In this document: positions 17,785 to 26,576 of the stretch, piece by piece
Layout of the letters: every line of letters starts with the position of its first letter
How positions within the stretch are numbered: position 1 is the stretch's first letter
Notes under the pieces: generated by a model
The model's database searches: none
Seen by the model: only the letters and a program-made list of their open reading frames with translations
What the model was told of the DNA's origin: nothing
Translations under genes and position numbers: made by a program
Assembly: GCA_946055775.1 (NCBI GenBank)
Contig: CAMGHE010000002.1
Span: 1 to 42,056 of the forward strand
Source: an uncultured Bacteroidales bacterium
GTDB lineage: Bacteria > Bacteroidota > Bacteroidia > Bacteroidales > Bacteroidaceae
Direction: 5' to 3'
Length of the DNA stretch: 42,056 nt

Positions 17785-17807
17785 GATGTAGGGTGTTTAG
17801 GTGTAGG

Positions 17808-17846
17808 GTGAAAAAGTGTGCCGCCCGGCGGGCTTGCCGGGCGGCA
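17808..17846 (-). terminator. Intrinsic terminator between leuD and the leuA paralog
   Basis: TGCCGCCCGGC-6 nt-GCCGGGCGGCA 11-bp perfect stem; on the minus strand followed by CACTTTTT. Confidence 0.7.
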
Positions 17847-17893
17847 TAGGGGAGTAGGGGAGTGGGGGCTCTGGAGATCAGGTGGCGGCAGTA

Positions 17894-18484
17894 TCAGCAG
17901 GCGCCGGCCTGTTCCCAAGCCTCGGTCTTATCCTGGTTGCGGATGAGGAAGTCGATGTCGTCGAGGCCCTCCATCAGGCAGTACTTCTTGTAGCCGTTGA
18001 TTTCGAAGTGCTCCGTCTCGCCGCTCGCCGTGTTGGTGATGGTCTGCTCGGGCAGGTTCACCACGACGTGCATCTGCGGGTTGGCCTTGATGTCGGCGAA
18101 GAGGCGGCTGAGGAAGGCTTCGCTCACCACGACGGGCAGGACGAAGTTGTTCAGTTCGTTCTGCTTGTGGATGTCGGCGAAGAAACTGCTCACCACCACG
18201 CGGAAGCCGTAGCCCGCGATGGCCCATGCCGCATGTTCGCGGCTCGAGCCGCAGCCGAAGTTTTTGCCAGCCACGAGGATTTGGCCGCCGTAGGTCGGGT
18301 CGTTGAGGACGAAGTCTTTCTTTGTGCCGTCGGGGTTGTAGCGCCAGTCGCGGAAGAGGTTGTCGCCGAAGCCCTCCTTGTCGGTAGCCTTGAGGAAGCG
18401 GGCGGGGATAATCTGGTCCGTGTCCACGTTCTCGAGGGGAAGGGGCACGCAGGTGCTGTCTATGATATTGAATTTCTCTTTCAT
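17894..18484 (-). CDS. leuD: 3-isopropylmalate dehydratase small subunit
   Basis: 'VDTDQIIPARFLK', 'GKNFGCGSSREHAAWAI'. Confidence 0.95.
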   Translation of the reverse strand: MKEKFNIIDSTCVPLPLENVDTDQIIPARFLKATDKEGFGDNLFRDWRYNPDGTKKDFVLNDPTYGGQILVAGKNFGCGSSREHAAWAIAGYGFRVVVSSFFADIHKQNELNNFVLPVVVSEAFLSRLFADIKANPQMHVVVNLPEQTITNTASGETEHFEINGYKKYCLMEGLDDIDFLIRNQDKTEAWEQAGAC

Positions 18485-18524
18485 GTTACGCTTGGTAGGA
18501 AGGGGGGTGAAGGGATGGGAAGGA

Positions 18525-19901
18525 TTACATCAGCGTGCGCGGGTCGGTGATGACGCCCGTGACGGCGGCCGCCGCTGCGGTGAGCGGCGAAGCCAGGCAG
18601 GTGCGCGAGCCCGGTCCCTGCCGGCCTTCAAAGTTGCGGTTGGACGTGGAGACGCTCAGACATCCGGCCGGAATCTTGTCGTCGTTCATCGCCAGACAGG
18701 CCGAGCATCCCGGCTGGCGCAGTTGGAAGCCCGCTTCTTCGAGCACCTTGTCGATGCCCTCGTCGATAATCTGCTGACGCACGCGCCATGAGCCGGGCAC
18801 GAGCCATGCGGTGACGTGGTCGGCCTTGCGGCGTCCCTTGACGATGGAGGCGAAGGCGCGGAAGTCTTCGATGCGGCCGTTGGTGCAGGCACCGAGGAAG
18901 ACGTAATCGACCTTCTTGCCCACCATCTTCTCGCCGGCGGCGAAGCCCATATACTTCAGGGCCTTCTCGTCCGATGCCGATGCCGGAGCGGGGATGTCGG
19001 CGCTCAGGCCGATGCCCATGCCCGGGTTGGTGCCGTAGGTGATCATCGGCTCGATGTCGGCGGCGTCGAAGGCCACCTCTTTGTCGAAGACGGCATCGTC
19101 GCCGCTGCGCAGCGTGCGCCAGTAGGCCACGGCCTTGTCCCAGGCTTCGCCCTGCGGGGCGTTGGGGCGGCCCTTGATGTAGGCGAAGGTCTTCTCGTCG
19201 GGGGCGATGAAGCCGCCGCGGGCGCCCATCTCGATGGAGAGGTTGCACAGCGTCAGGCGGCCCTCCATCGACAGGCTTTCGATGGCCTCGCCGGCATACT
19301 CGACGAAGTAGCCCGTGGCGCCGCTCGTGGTGATGCGGCTCATGATGTAGAGCGCCAGGTCCTTGGCCGTCACGCCGTGGCCCAAGGTGCCATTGACGCG
19401 GATGCGCATCGACTTGGGCTTGGCCTGGAGGATGCACTGCGAGGCCAGCACCATCTCCACCTCGGACGTGCCGATGCCGAAGGCCACCGCACCCATGGCG
19501 CCGTGCGTCGAGGTGTGCGAGTCGCCGCAGACGATGGTCATGCCGGGCAGCGACAGGCCCATCTCGGGGCCTACGACGTGGATGATGCCGTTGTTGGGGT
19601 GCATCATGCCGAAGTGGGTCAACCCGAAGTCGGCCGCATTGCGGGCCAGCGTATCCACCTGCTTGCGCGATACGGGGTCCTCGATGGGCTTGTCCTGGTC
19701 GTGTGTCGGCGTGTTGTGGTCGGGCATGCAGTAGATGTGGTCGGGGCGGAAGGCTTTGAGGCCGCGCTCACGCATGCCGGCGAAGGCCTGCGGACTGGTC
19801 ACCTCGTGCATGTACAGGCGGTCGATATACAGTTGGTCGGGCCCATCCTGGACGTGTTGCACCACGTGGCGGTCCCAGATTTTGTCGAAGAGTGTGTTCA
19901 T
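18525..19901 (-). CDS. leuC: 3-isopropylmalate dehydratase large subunit
   Basis: '[13 protein letters not shown]', '[15 protein letters not shown]', '[14 protein letters not shown]', 'GCSACLAMN'. Confidence 0.95.
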   Translation of the reverse strand: MNTLFDKIWDRHVVQHVQDGPDQLYIDRLYMHEVTSPQAFAGMRERGLKAFRPDHIYCMPDHNTPTHDQDKPIEDPVSRKQVDTLARNAADFGLTHFGMMHPNNGIIHVVGPEMGLSLPGMTIVCGDSHTSTHGAMGAVAFGIGTSEVEMVLASQCILQAKPKSMRIRVNGTLGHGVTAKDLALYIMSRITTSGATGYFVEYAGEAIESLSMEGRLTLCNLSIEMGARGGFIAPDEKTFAYIKGRPNAPQGEAWDKAVAYWRTLRSGDDAVFDKEVAFDAADIEPMITYGTNPGMGIGLSADIPAPASASDEKALKYMGFAAGEKMVGKKVDYVFLGACTNGRIEDFRAFASIVKGRRKADHVTAWLVPGSWRVRQQIIDEGIDKVLEEAGFQLRQPGCSACLAMNDDKIPAGCLSVSTSNRNFEGRQGPGSRTCLASPLTAAAAAVTGVITDPRTLM

Positions 19902-19978
19902 GGGGGTATAGGGGTTGGGGTGTTTTTTTCTGTGAAGGAAAGGAGGGGGAATGGCTTGAGGCTGCCGTCTGTCATTTG

Positions 19979-20266
19979 TCAGACGAAGGGCAGCACGGCA
20001 CTGAGCACCGCCAGGACGTCACCCAGCAGGATGATGGCCGTGCCGCTCTTGTAGAAGCCGCGGCGGTAGCGGTCCAGGCCGGGGAAGAACAGATAGACGG
20101 GCAGCGCCCACAGCAGGTTCTGCGCCATGTAGAGCAGGAAGTTGACGGCCGTCCAATCGGTGTAGCCGAAGAGGTGCATGCCGCCGAAGAGGTAGAGCGG
20201 ACTGACGAAGACGGGCGCTACGCTCAGAAAGGCCAGCACCAGCAGCCAGCGGGGAAAGTCGTTCAT
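19979..20266 (-). CDS. Small (95 aa) membrane protein of unknown function within the leu operon
   Basis: Hydrophobic ORF with 2-3 TM segments in the same orientation, tightly packed between leuA and leuC. Confidence 0.55.
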   Translation of the reverse strand: MNDFPRWLLVLAFLSVAPVFVSPLYLFGGMHLFGYTDWTAVNFLLYMAQNLLWALPVYLFFPGLDRYRRGFYKSGTAIILLGDVLAVLSAVLPFV

Positions 20267-20281
20267 GGGGCAGAGGCGTAG

Positions 20282-21802
20282 TTAGAGTTCGTCGTCGGCG
20301 GTCGGCGCCTTGCGGAATTTGTTGATGCAGTCGATGTAAGCCTCCACGCTGGCGGTGACGATGTCGGTGTTGGCGCCGAAGCCGTAGTAGATATGTCCGT
20401 CATACTCTACCTGCATGTGCACCTTGCCCACGTCGTCGCTGCCCTTGTTGATGGCCTGGATGGTGAACTCGCGGAGCACCATCTTGCGCTTGATGATCTC
20501 CTTGAGGGCGTTGATGGCGGCATCGACGGGACCGTTGCCCTCGGCGGCGGCATGAAACTTCTCGCCGGCGATGTCCAGATGGATGGCCGCTACGGGGCGC
20601 ACGCCGTGGCCGCTGGTCACCTGCAGATAGTCGAGTTTGATGCTGTGCTGCTCGCTGCGCTCGGCGCCGGCCAGCACCAGCACGTCGTCGTCGGTAATCT
20701 CCTTCTTCTTGTCGGCCAGGCGCAGGAAAGCCTCGTAAATCTTGTCCAACTTCTTGTCCGATACGGTGATGCCCAGCACCTCCAGACGGTGCTTGAGCGC
20801 GGCGCGTCCCGAGCGGGCCGTCAAGATGATGGCGTTGTCGTCGATGCCCACGTCCTTGGGGTTGATAATCTCGTAGGTCTCCACGTTCTTGAGCACGCCG
20901 TCCTGGTGGATGCCCGACGAGTGGGCAAAGGCGTTGCGGCCCACGATGGCTTTGTTGGGCTGGACGGGCATGTTCATCAGCGAACTGATCATGCGGCTGG
21001 TGGCGGCAATCTTCGTCGTGTTGATGTTCGTCTGGATGTCCAGGTCGTGGTGGCACTTCAGGATCATCGCTATCTCCTCCTCGCTGGTGTTGCCCGCGCG
21101 CTCACCGATGCCGTTGATGGTCACCTCCACCTGACGGGCGCCGTTGAGCACGCCCTCGAGGGTGCAGGCCGTGGCCATGCCCAGGTCGTTGTGGCAGTGG
21201 GTGGAGAGGATGGCGTTGTGCACGCCATCGACGTGCTCCATCAGGTACTTGATTTTCTCGCCATAGACGCGCGGCAGGCAGTAGCCCGTGGTGTCGGGGA
21301 TGTTGACCACGGTGGCGCCGGCCTTGATGACCGCCTCGACCACGCGGGCCAGGTATTCGTTGTCGGTGCGGCCGGCGTCCTCGGCATAAAACTCGACGTC
21401 TTCCACATAGCGCTTGGCATACTTCACGGCGGCCACGGCGCGCTCGATGATCTCCTCGCGGGTGGAGTTGAACTTATAGCGTATGTGGCTGTCGCTCGTG
21501 CCGATGCCCGTGTGGATGCGCTTGTGCTTGGCATACTGCAGGGCCTCGGCGGCGCAGTCGATGTCCTTTTCCACGGCGCGCGTCAGGGCGCAGATGGTGG
21601 GCCAGGTCACGGCCTTGGAAATCTCGATGACGGAGTTGAAGTCGCCCGGGCTGGAGATGGGGAAGCCCGCCTCGATGACGTCCACGCCGAGGGCCTCCAG
21701 TTGCTTGGCCACCTGAATCTTCTCAATGGTGTTGAGTTGGCAGCCGGGCACCTGTTCGCCGTCGCGCAGCGTGGTGTCGAAGATGTAGAGTCTGTCGCTC
21801 AT
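20282..21802 (-). CDS. leuA: 2-isopropylmalate synthase
   Basis: '[19 protein letters not shown]', '[13 protein letters not shown]', '[14 protein letters not shown]', '[11 protein letters not shown]'. Confidence 0.93.
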   Translation of the reverse strand: MSDRLYIFDTTLRDGEQVPGCQLNTIEKIQVAKQLEALGVDVIEAGFPISSPGDFNSVIEISKAVTWPTICALTRAVEKDIDCAAEALQYAKHKRIHTGIGTSDSHIRYKFNSTREEIIERAVAAVKYAKRYVEDVEFYAEDAGRTDNEYLARVVEAVIKAGATVVNIPDTTGYCLPRVYGEKIKYLMEHVDGVHNAILSTHCHNDLGMATACTLEGVLNGARQVEVTINGIGERAGNTSEEEIAMILKCHHDLDIQTNINTTKIAATSRMISSLMNMPVQPNKAIVGRNAFAHSSGIHQDGVLKNVETYEIINPKDVGIDDNAIILTARSGRAALKHRLEVLGITVSDKKLDKIYEAFLRLADKKKEITDDDVLVLAGAERSEQHSIKLDYLQVTSGHGVRPVAAIHLDIAGEKFHAAAEGNGPVDAAINALKEIIKRKMVLREFTIQAINKGSDDVGKVHMQVEYDGHIYYGFGANTDIVTASVEAYIDCINKFRKAPTADDEL

Positions 21803-21848
21803 AGTTATGGTTGTGTTTTTTGTTTAGAGAGAGGGGTTGGTAAAGCAA

Positions 21849-21882
21849 CAAGCCTTTCGCACGTTGAAGTGAGAAAGGCTTG
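21849..21882 (-). promoter_or_regulatory. Attenuator terminator hairpin upstream of leuA
   Basis: Minus strand CAAGCCTTTC-T-CAC-TTCAAC-GTG-C-GAAAGGCTTG, then TTGCTTT; 8-nt antiterminator complement lies in the leader ORF (21930-21937). Confidence 0.6.
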
Positions 21883-21911
21883 CTATGCTATGCTTGTCAT
21901 CCGCCGCCCCG

Positions 21912-21995
21912 TCAGGCACGGGTGCAGGGCTCACTTCCATGTTGTTGTGGACATAGAATAAGGCTGCGCAGTCGGAGGGTGCGGAGAATGTTCAT
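21912..21995 (-). CDS. Leu-rich leader peptide MNILRTLRLRSLILCPQQHGSEPCTRA
   Basis: 27-codon ORF with five Leu and two Ile codons in positions 3-14, just downstream of a promoter box and upstream of the terminator and leuA. Confidence 0.6.
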   Translation of the reverse strand: MNILRTLRLRSLILCPQQHGSEPCTRA

Positions 21996-22023
21996 GGTGG
22001 TCTGTTGTGGGGTTTGTTGGCCG

Positions 22024-22031
22024 CAAAGATA
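22024..22031 (-). promoter_or_regulatory. -7 box (TATCTTTG) of the leu operon
   Basis: Plus-strand CAAAGATA; 29 bp upstream of the leader peptide start. Confidence 0.5.
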
Positions 22032-22220
22032 GCGATTCTTTGACAAATGACCTATTATTTGCCAAGAAAAATGACAGATGGCTGAAAGTTGGGCCTCTAA
22101 TCCGCCCTTCATCGCCGCGCCGCGCCGCCCGTTTGCCCTGCCTCGCGCCGCCCCGCTTGCCCCGCCGCGCGCCGCCCCGCCGCCGCGTCGTTTCGGCCAA
22201 TGCTCGGCCATCCATAGAAA

Positions 22221-22571
22221 TTCCCAAGCCGCTTGGGAACACGATTCCCAAGGGCTGGGAATTCGATTCCCAAGGGCTGGGAACATGATTCCCAAGGGCT
22301 GGGAACACGATTCCCAGCGGCTGGGAATTTTGTTCTCGGTGTGCCGGAAAATTCTCCATGCGCTGGTACATCGAGTGTCGGCCCTTGGTACATCGAGTGC
22401 CAGCCGCGGGTACATCGAGTGCCGGCCGCTGGTACATCGAGTGCCAGCCGCTGGTACTTCAATTGCCAGCCGCTGGCAATTCAATTGCCGGCCGCGGGCA
22501 ATGCGATTGCCAGCCCTTGGCAATGCGATTGCCAAGCCCGGTGGTAATCGCTTTGCCGGGTCACGTGGCCA
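22221..22571. repeat. Array of about 15 tandem 22-bp palindromic units (three sequence families)
   Basis: Units at 22221, 22245, 22267, 22289, 22311, 22333, 22353, 22375, 22397, 22419, 22441, 22463, 22485, 22507 and 22529; each is a 6-bp inverted repeat with a 5-bp loop. Confidence 0.95.
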
Positions 22572-22724
22572 TTCCAAGGTTATGTCTGTGCGGCCAGCCA
22601 CGCCAGTGTGCGGCGGTTGCCCTCTTCGCGACTGACGGGAAGAGCGGGGGCGATGCGCTGCGTGGCGTGTGCATGATGGGGCGGGATGAGGGTTCAGGAG
22701 CGGGGGAGGGGTAGGATCGCGAAA

Positions 22725-22772
22725 GAGCCACTGCCCTATCCGCACGGGGTGTGCCGGACAGGGCAGTGGCTC
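22725..22772 (-). terminator. Hairpin at the end of the exopolysaccharide operon
   Basis: GAGCCACTGCCCT...AGGGCAGTGGCTC 13-bp perfect stem; CTTTC follows on the minus strand. Confidence 0.6.
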
Positions 22773-22826
22773 AGTTAAGCAGCGATGGGCAGGCGGCAAG
22801 CCTTGCCCGGGGTCACGAAGAGGAGA

Positions 22827-23651
22827 CTATGCTTTTTCGGAGGGGGTGGCGGCAGACTGTTTGCCCTTCAGCCGGCCGTAGTGGAGGCGCTTGAGGGTAT
22901 TGATGCCGAAGAGGGCGATGACGAGGCGCTTGGTCAGGTCGAAGGACACCATATATATATAGTACCATACGGCGCGCAGCCGGCTGCCGCCGTTGTTGGT
23001 CACGACGTGCATGATGTCGTAGCGCTTGCGGTAGGACCAGGCACCCGACACACCGCCCAGGCGAAACTCGGCGATGTCGGTATCGACATACTTGAACGTG
23101 GCGCCGCGCTGGTAGAAGCGCGTCAGCAAGTCGTAGTCCATCATGTAGCGAAACTTCTTGTCGTACAGTCCGTAGCGCTGGTAGGCCTCTGGAGTGATGA
23201 ACGTGCCCTGATGGGCGCAGCGTATGGTGAGGGGCGCCAAGGGGAAACGCATGGAGGGCACCTCGCGACCGCGGTAGTCGGTGTCGGCATTGGCCACGAT
23301 GACGTTGCCGCGATAGACGTCGGTGCAGCCGTCGTAGGCCCGGGCCACGCTGGTCAGGGCGCCCGGCAGCAGGATGTCGTCGCTGTTGATCATGACGATG
23401 AGGTCGCCCTTGGCGGCGGCGATGCCCTTGTTGAAGGCGTCGCTGATGCCCTCGTCGGGCTCGGAGACGAAATAGCCCAGACGGTCGCGGTAGCGCGCGA
23501 CGATGTCGAGGGTGCGGTCCTTGCTGCCACCGTCGATGATGACATAGTCGATGTGCGGGTAGTCTTGCGCGAGGACGCTCCGGATGGTGCCCTCGATGCA
23601 GGCTTCGCTGTTATAGCAAATCGTGATGACAGAGATGAGAGGCTGTTTCAT
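22827..23651 (-). CDS. GT2-family glycosyltransferase
   Basis: 'PLISVITICYNSEACIEGTIRSVLAQDYPHIDYVIIDGGSKDRT'; start ATG 23651 overlaps the upstream stop. Confidence 0.9.
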   Translation of the reverse strand: MKQPLISVITICYNSEACIEGTIRSVLAQDYPHIDYVIIDGGSKDRTLDIVARYRDRLGYFVSEPDEGISDAFNKGIAAAKGDLIVMINSDDILLPGALTSVARAYDGCTDVYRGNVIVANADTDYRGREVPSMRFPLAPLTIRCAHQGTFITPEAYQRYGLYDKKFRYMMDYDLLTRFYQRGATFKYVDTDIAEFRLGGVSGAWSYRKRYDIMHVVTNNGGSRLRAVWYYIYMVSFDLTKRLVIALFGINTLKRLHYGRLKGKQSAATPSEKA

Positions 23652-24580
23652 GCTTGTGGCGTGGTTGGCTTGTGGTTCAGCACTTCCCGGCGGAAGCGGG
23701 TGAAGGCTTCTTCGTAGGTCGGGTCGATGGGGCGGCGCAGGCACTTCTTCAGGCGCAGTTTCATGCCGACCCACCGCCAGTAGAGGCCGCGCGAGGCGAT
23801 GCGGTGCTTGCGCAGGTAGTAGTCCGTTGATTGGAGGAAGGCCAGATAGCGGCTGGCGGGCACCTGGCGGCCGTGGCCCTCGAGGTGGATGATGCGCAGC
23901 GGCAGGATGCGCAGGCGCCGCTCCGGCAGGCGGCGCATAAGGTCGGGCTCCTCGTTGCAGAGGAAGATGTTCTCGTCGAAGCCCCCGGCCGCCTCAAAAC
24001 GACGGCGCGACAGGGCGAAGGCGGCGCCCCAGGGCCAGGCGATGCGGTTGACGGGGCGCAGACGGTTCACCGAGCCCAGGAACGAGAGACGCTCCAGCAG
24101 GTGGAGCAGGGGGAAGATATAGACGTATTCGGGGAAGTAGGAGTAGGTGTCGTTGCGCCGCCCCTCGGGGTCGGTCAGCGAATAGCCCAGCACGAGGCGG
24201 TCGTCGTCCTCCAGCATACGCACCGTGGTAGAGAACACGTCCTCGGTGACGATGGTGTCGGGGTTGAGGAAGAGGATCTGCGGCGCGACGGTATGGGCCA
24301 CGCCGACGTTGTTGCCGCCGCCGAAGCCATTGTTGCGGGCGTTGGCCACATAGCGCGGGCAGAAGGTGTAGTGCCTCTCGGCCATGGCTGCCTCGAGGCC
24401 CGTGTCGGGCTTGTTGTCCACGACGACGACCTCCAGCGCCGTGCCCATCGGGTTGTGGCGGCTGATGCTGTCTAAGCAGGGCAGGATGACGGCGTTGCTG
24501 TCGTAGGCCACGATGATGACCGCCAGCCGGGCGCCGGCCGTCGTGTCGCCGTGCTGCGAAGAGGATGTGGGGTGTGTCAT
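23648..24580 (-). CDS. GT2-family glycosyltransferase (rhamnosyltransferase-like)
   Basis: 'LAVIIVAYDSNAVILPCLDSI', 'ARNNGFGGGNNVGV', 'FLNPDTIV'. Confidence 0.88.
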   Translation of the reverse strand: MTHPTSSSQHGDTTAGARLAVIIVAYDSNAVILPCLDSISRHNPMGTALEVVVVDNKPDTGLEAAMAERHYTFCPRYVANARNNGFGGGNNVGVAHTVAPQILFLNPDTIVTEDVFSTTVRMLEDDDRLVLGYSLTDPEGRRNDTYSYFPEYVYIFPLLHLLERLSFLGSVNRLRPVNRIAWPWGAAFALSRRRFEAAGGFDENIFLCNEEPDLMRRLPERRLRILPLRIIHLEGHGRQVPASRYLAFLQSTDYYLRKHRIASRGLYWRWVGMKLRLKKCLRRPIDPTYEEAFTRFRREVLNHKPTTPQA

Positions 24581-24588
24581 GGCGAGGG

Positions 24589-25680
24589 TTATTTCTCCAT
24601 CAGGAACAGGTACTCCTTGTTCTTACCGTTATCGTTTATCCATTCGTTGGTCCAGCAGAAGCCGGACATGACGTTCTTCTTATAGTCAATCTCTTTGGCA
24701 GAGACCAGACGGCCGTGGGTGTGGATGATGTCGTAGAGTTCCTGTCTGGTGGCCCTGCCTCCCGAACTGTAGGAGAGGAGGATGTACCGGGCGTTGGTCT
24801 CGGAAATCATGCGGTCGATAGCCTGCATGGCGATGAACCTGCCGCTGTCGTCCCTCCTGAACTCCTCGAAGACGGAGGCCGAAACGACGTCGTGGGTGTC
24901 GTCCCTGCGGTTGGCCTTGCCAAAGAGGGTGGGGCGGTCGTTGAGGATAATGGTCTTCCAGAGGTGGTAGTAGGAGGCGTAGCGCACGCGGCTCGGCGGC
25001 ATCTTCTCGTTGTTTGAGCCGTAGGGCGGGTCAAGGTACACCAGGTCGTGATAGGTCTTTATCGCGTCGAAGATGTCGCCCTTCATGGTCTTGTTTTCTG
25101 ACGTGCGGCGGAAACGCTTGGGCAACTCCATCTTCATGGTGTGGTACGACCGTGCGGACCAGCCCGACAGGTAGGCCACGAAGTGCCCCAGCGTGTTGTC
25201 GACAGCGTCCATGGCGCGTATCAGACTGGTCAGGATGACGCACTTGTCGATGTAGTCGAGGTGCAGGTCGTCGATGCGGTCGCGGATGGCGTCGAGTTTC
25301 CGGGTGTTGTGCGCTTGGAACGGCCTTTTGCCCTTCTCGTCCTGACCGCCATAGTGCTCGGTGAACCAGCCGTCGTACCCTTCCAGACTGTTCAGTTCGT
25401 CGATGATTTCGCGGTAATAGGCGTCGGGCTTGTCGGCCACCAGATAGCAGTTGCCAAACACCTCAGACCACTCGGCGATGTCGTTGCTGGTGGTTTGGTA
25501 GCCCATCTGCGCGAAAGCCTGTGCCACCCTCGTGGTGCCGGCGAAGCCGTCGAGGACGCTGCTGACGTTGAGGTCCTGTATGGTGCTGACGATGTGGGGT
25601 AGCAGCTTGAGCTTCGATCCAATGTACTTTATCCCCTCAGTCTGCGGGGTTTCTATGTCGCCAAAGAGTCCTCTCTGCAT
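24589..25680 (-). CDS. D12-class N6-adenine DNA methyltransferase
   Basis: 'IKYIGSKLKLLPHI', 'VLDGFAGTTRVAQAF' (SAM motif), 'LVYLDPPYGSNN' (DPPY). Confidence 0.85.
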   Translation of the reverse strand: MQRGLFGDIETPQTEGIKYIGSKLKLLPHIVSTIQDLNVSSVLDGFAGTTRVAQAFAQMGYQTTSNDIAEWSEVFGNCYLVADKPDAYYREIIDELNSLEGYDGWFTEHYGGQDEKGKRPFQAHNTRKLDAIRDRIDDLHLDYIDKCVILTSLIRAMDAVDNTLGHFVAYLSGWSARSYHTMKMELPKRFRRTSENKTMKGDIFDAIKTYHDLVYLDPPYGSNNEKMPPSRVRYASYYHLWKTIILNDRPTLFGKANRRDDTHDVVSASVFEEFRRDDSGRFIAMQAIDRMISETNARYILLSYSSGGRATRQELYDIIHTHGRLVSAKEIDYKKNVMSGFCWTNEWINDNGKNKEYLFLMEK

Positions 25681-25681
25681 G

Positions 25682-26554
25682 TCAGTGTGATGTGGAAAAG
25701 AAGCGGTCGATGTCTTCCTGAAGTATGGTGTTCGCGGCGTGGTGTCCTTGGGCTGTGGCATTGAGAGCCAGTCGGAACAACTTCACCAGCGCGTCGTTGT
25801 GCTCGTATGAAATCCAACCGTTGGTCAGACTCTTGAAGTAACTATAAGCGTATTGGGTATGTGTCCACAGGCCACGTTGAAGCGCGTTGGCCTCCGGACC
25901 TCCATATCTCACCTCGCAGATATAGCGTCCATGCTCGTCGAGGAAGAGGTAGATAGGGTGCTTCCGCGTATAACTTTCAGATAAGGTCTGGGTCTCGGTA
26001 TTGTAATGGTAATCCTTGGGGACGTAAAGAATGCGCCTCGTATCGCGCACCATCTTCTCGAAGTCAAACACCATGATGTTGCACTCGAGTTTCTTCTCTT
26101 TGTAAATCAGAGGTAATACGTTGATTTGTGATAAGCCTTTGAAGGCGTCGGAAGAGAAGATTTTTGCGATGCCCTCTAAATCAGAGATATCTTTTCCGCG
26201 TTGCTCCAGTTCAGGAAACATTTTGGCCTCCTTGTCCGTAGAGAGTTGGAGCGGTCCATCGCCGTAAGCTTTGATACTGACGGGGAAGGACGAGTTAGAG
26301 AGTTCGTCCTTGATGACGATGTCCTCCTCGTGTGTCTTGGCGCGAAACCTTTCCTTACCCACGTGCAGGCAGTCGTAATTGTACATAAACTGGTGTATGA
26401 ACTCAGTGAGGCCAATTTCCGCCATGTCTCCATGTGTCTTGTTGCCGACGAGACGCATGGTGAAGATGTTGGAAAGCGTGTTGACAATCAATTCCGGACG
26501 CTTCTTGGCGAGGATTTGAAAGTGTGCCTGAAAGTCTTGATAGTTGGCAGCCAT
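25682..26554 (-). CDS. Putative type II restriction endonuclease partner of the methyltransferase
   Basis: 1-bp gap to the methyltransferase; 'EEDIVIKDELSNSSFPVSIKAYGDG' compatible with a PD-(D/E)xK-like core; lower GC than neighbours by eye. Confidence 0.5.
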   Translation of the reverse strand: MAANYQDFQAHFQILAKKRPELIVNTLSNIFTMRLVGNKTHGDMAEIGLTEFIHQFMYNYDCLHVGKERFRAKTHEEDIVIKDELSNSSFPVSIKAYGDGPLQLSTDKEAKMFPELEQRGKDISDLEGIAKIFSSDAFKGLSQINVLPLIYKEKKLECNIMVFDFEKMVRDTRRILYVPKDYHYNTETQTLSESYTRKHPIYLFLDEHGRYICEVRYGGPEANALQRGLWTHTQYAYSYFKSLTNGWISYEHNDALVKLFRLALNATAQGHHAANTILQEDIDRFFSTSH

Positions 26555-26576
26555 AGTACTTCTGGAGTTAACCGTG

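Noticed and set aside
22221-22571. CRISPR array
   Set aside because: No unique spacers: the loops and junctions are 5 bp and themselves repetitive, and there are no cas genes in the window.
21912-22799. Long 295-aa minus-strand ORF across the repeat array, plus several overlapping plus-strand ORFs (22078-22635, 22233-22547, 22358-22714)
   Set aside because: Open frames on both strands are a by-product of the 22-bp repeat lacking stops. Only the last 27 codons (leader peptide) have a credible context.
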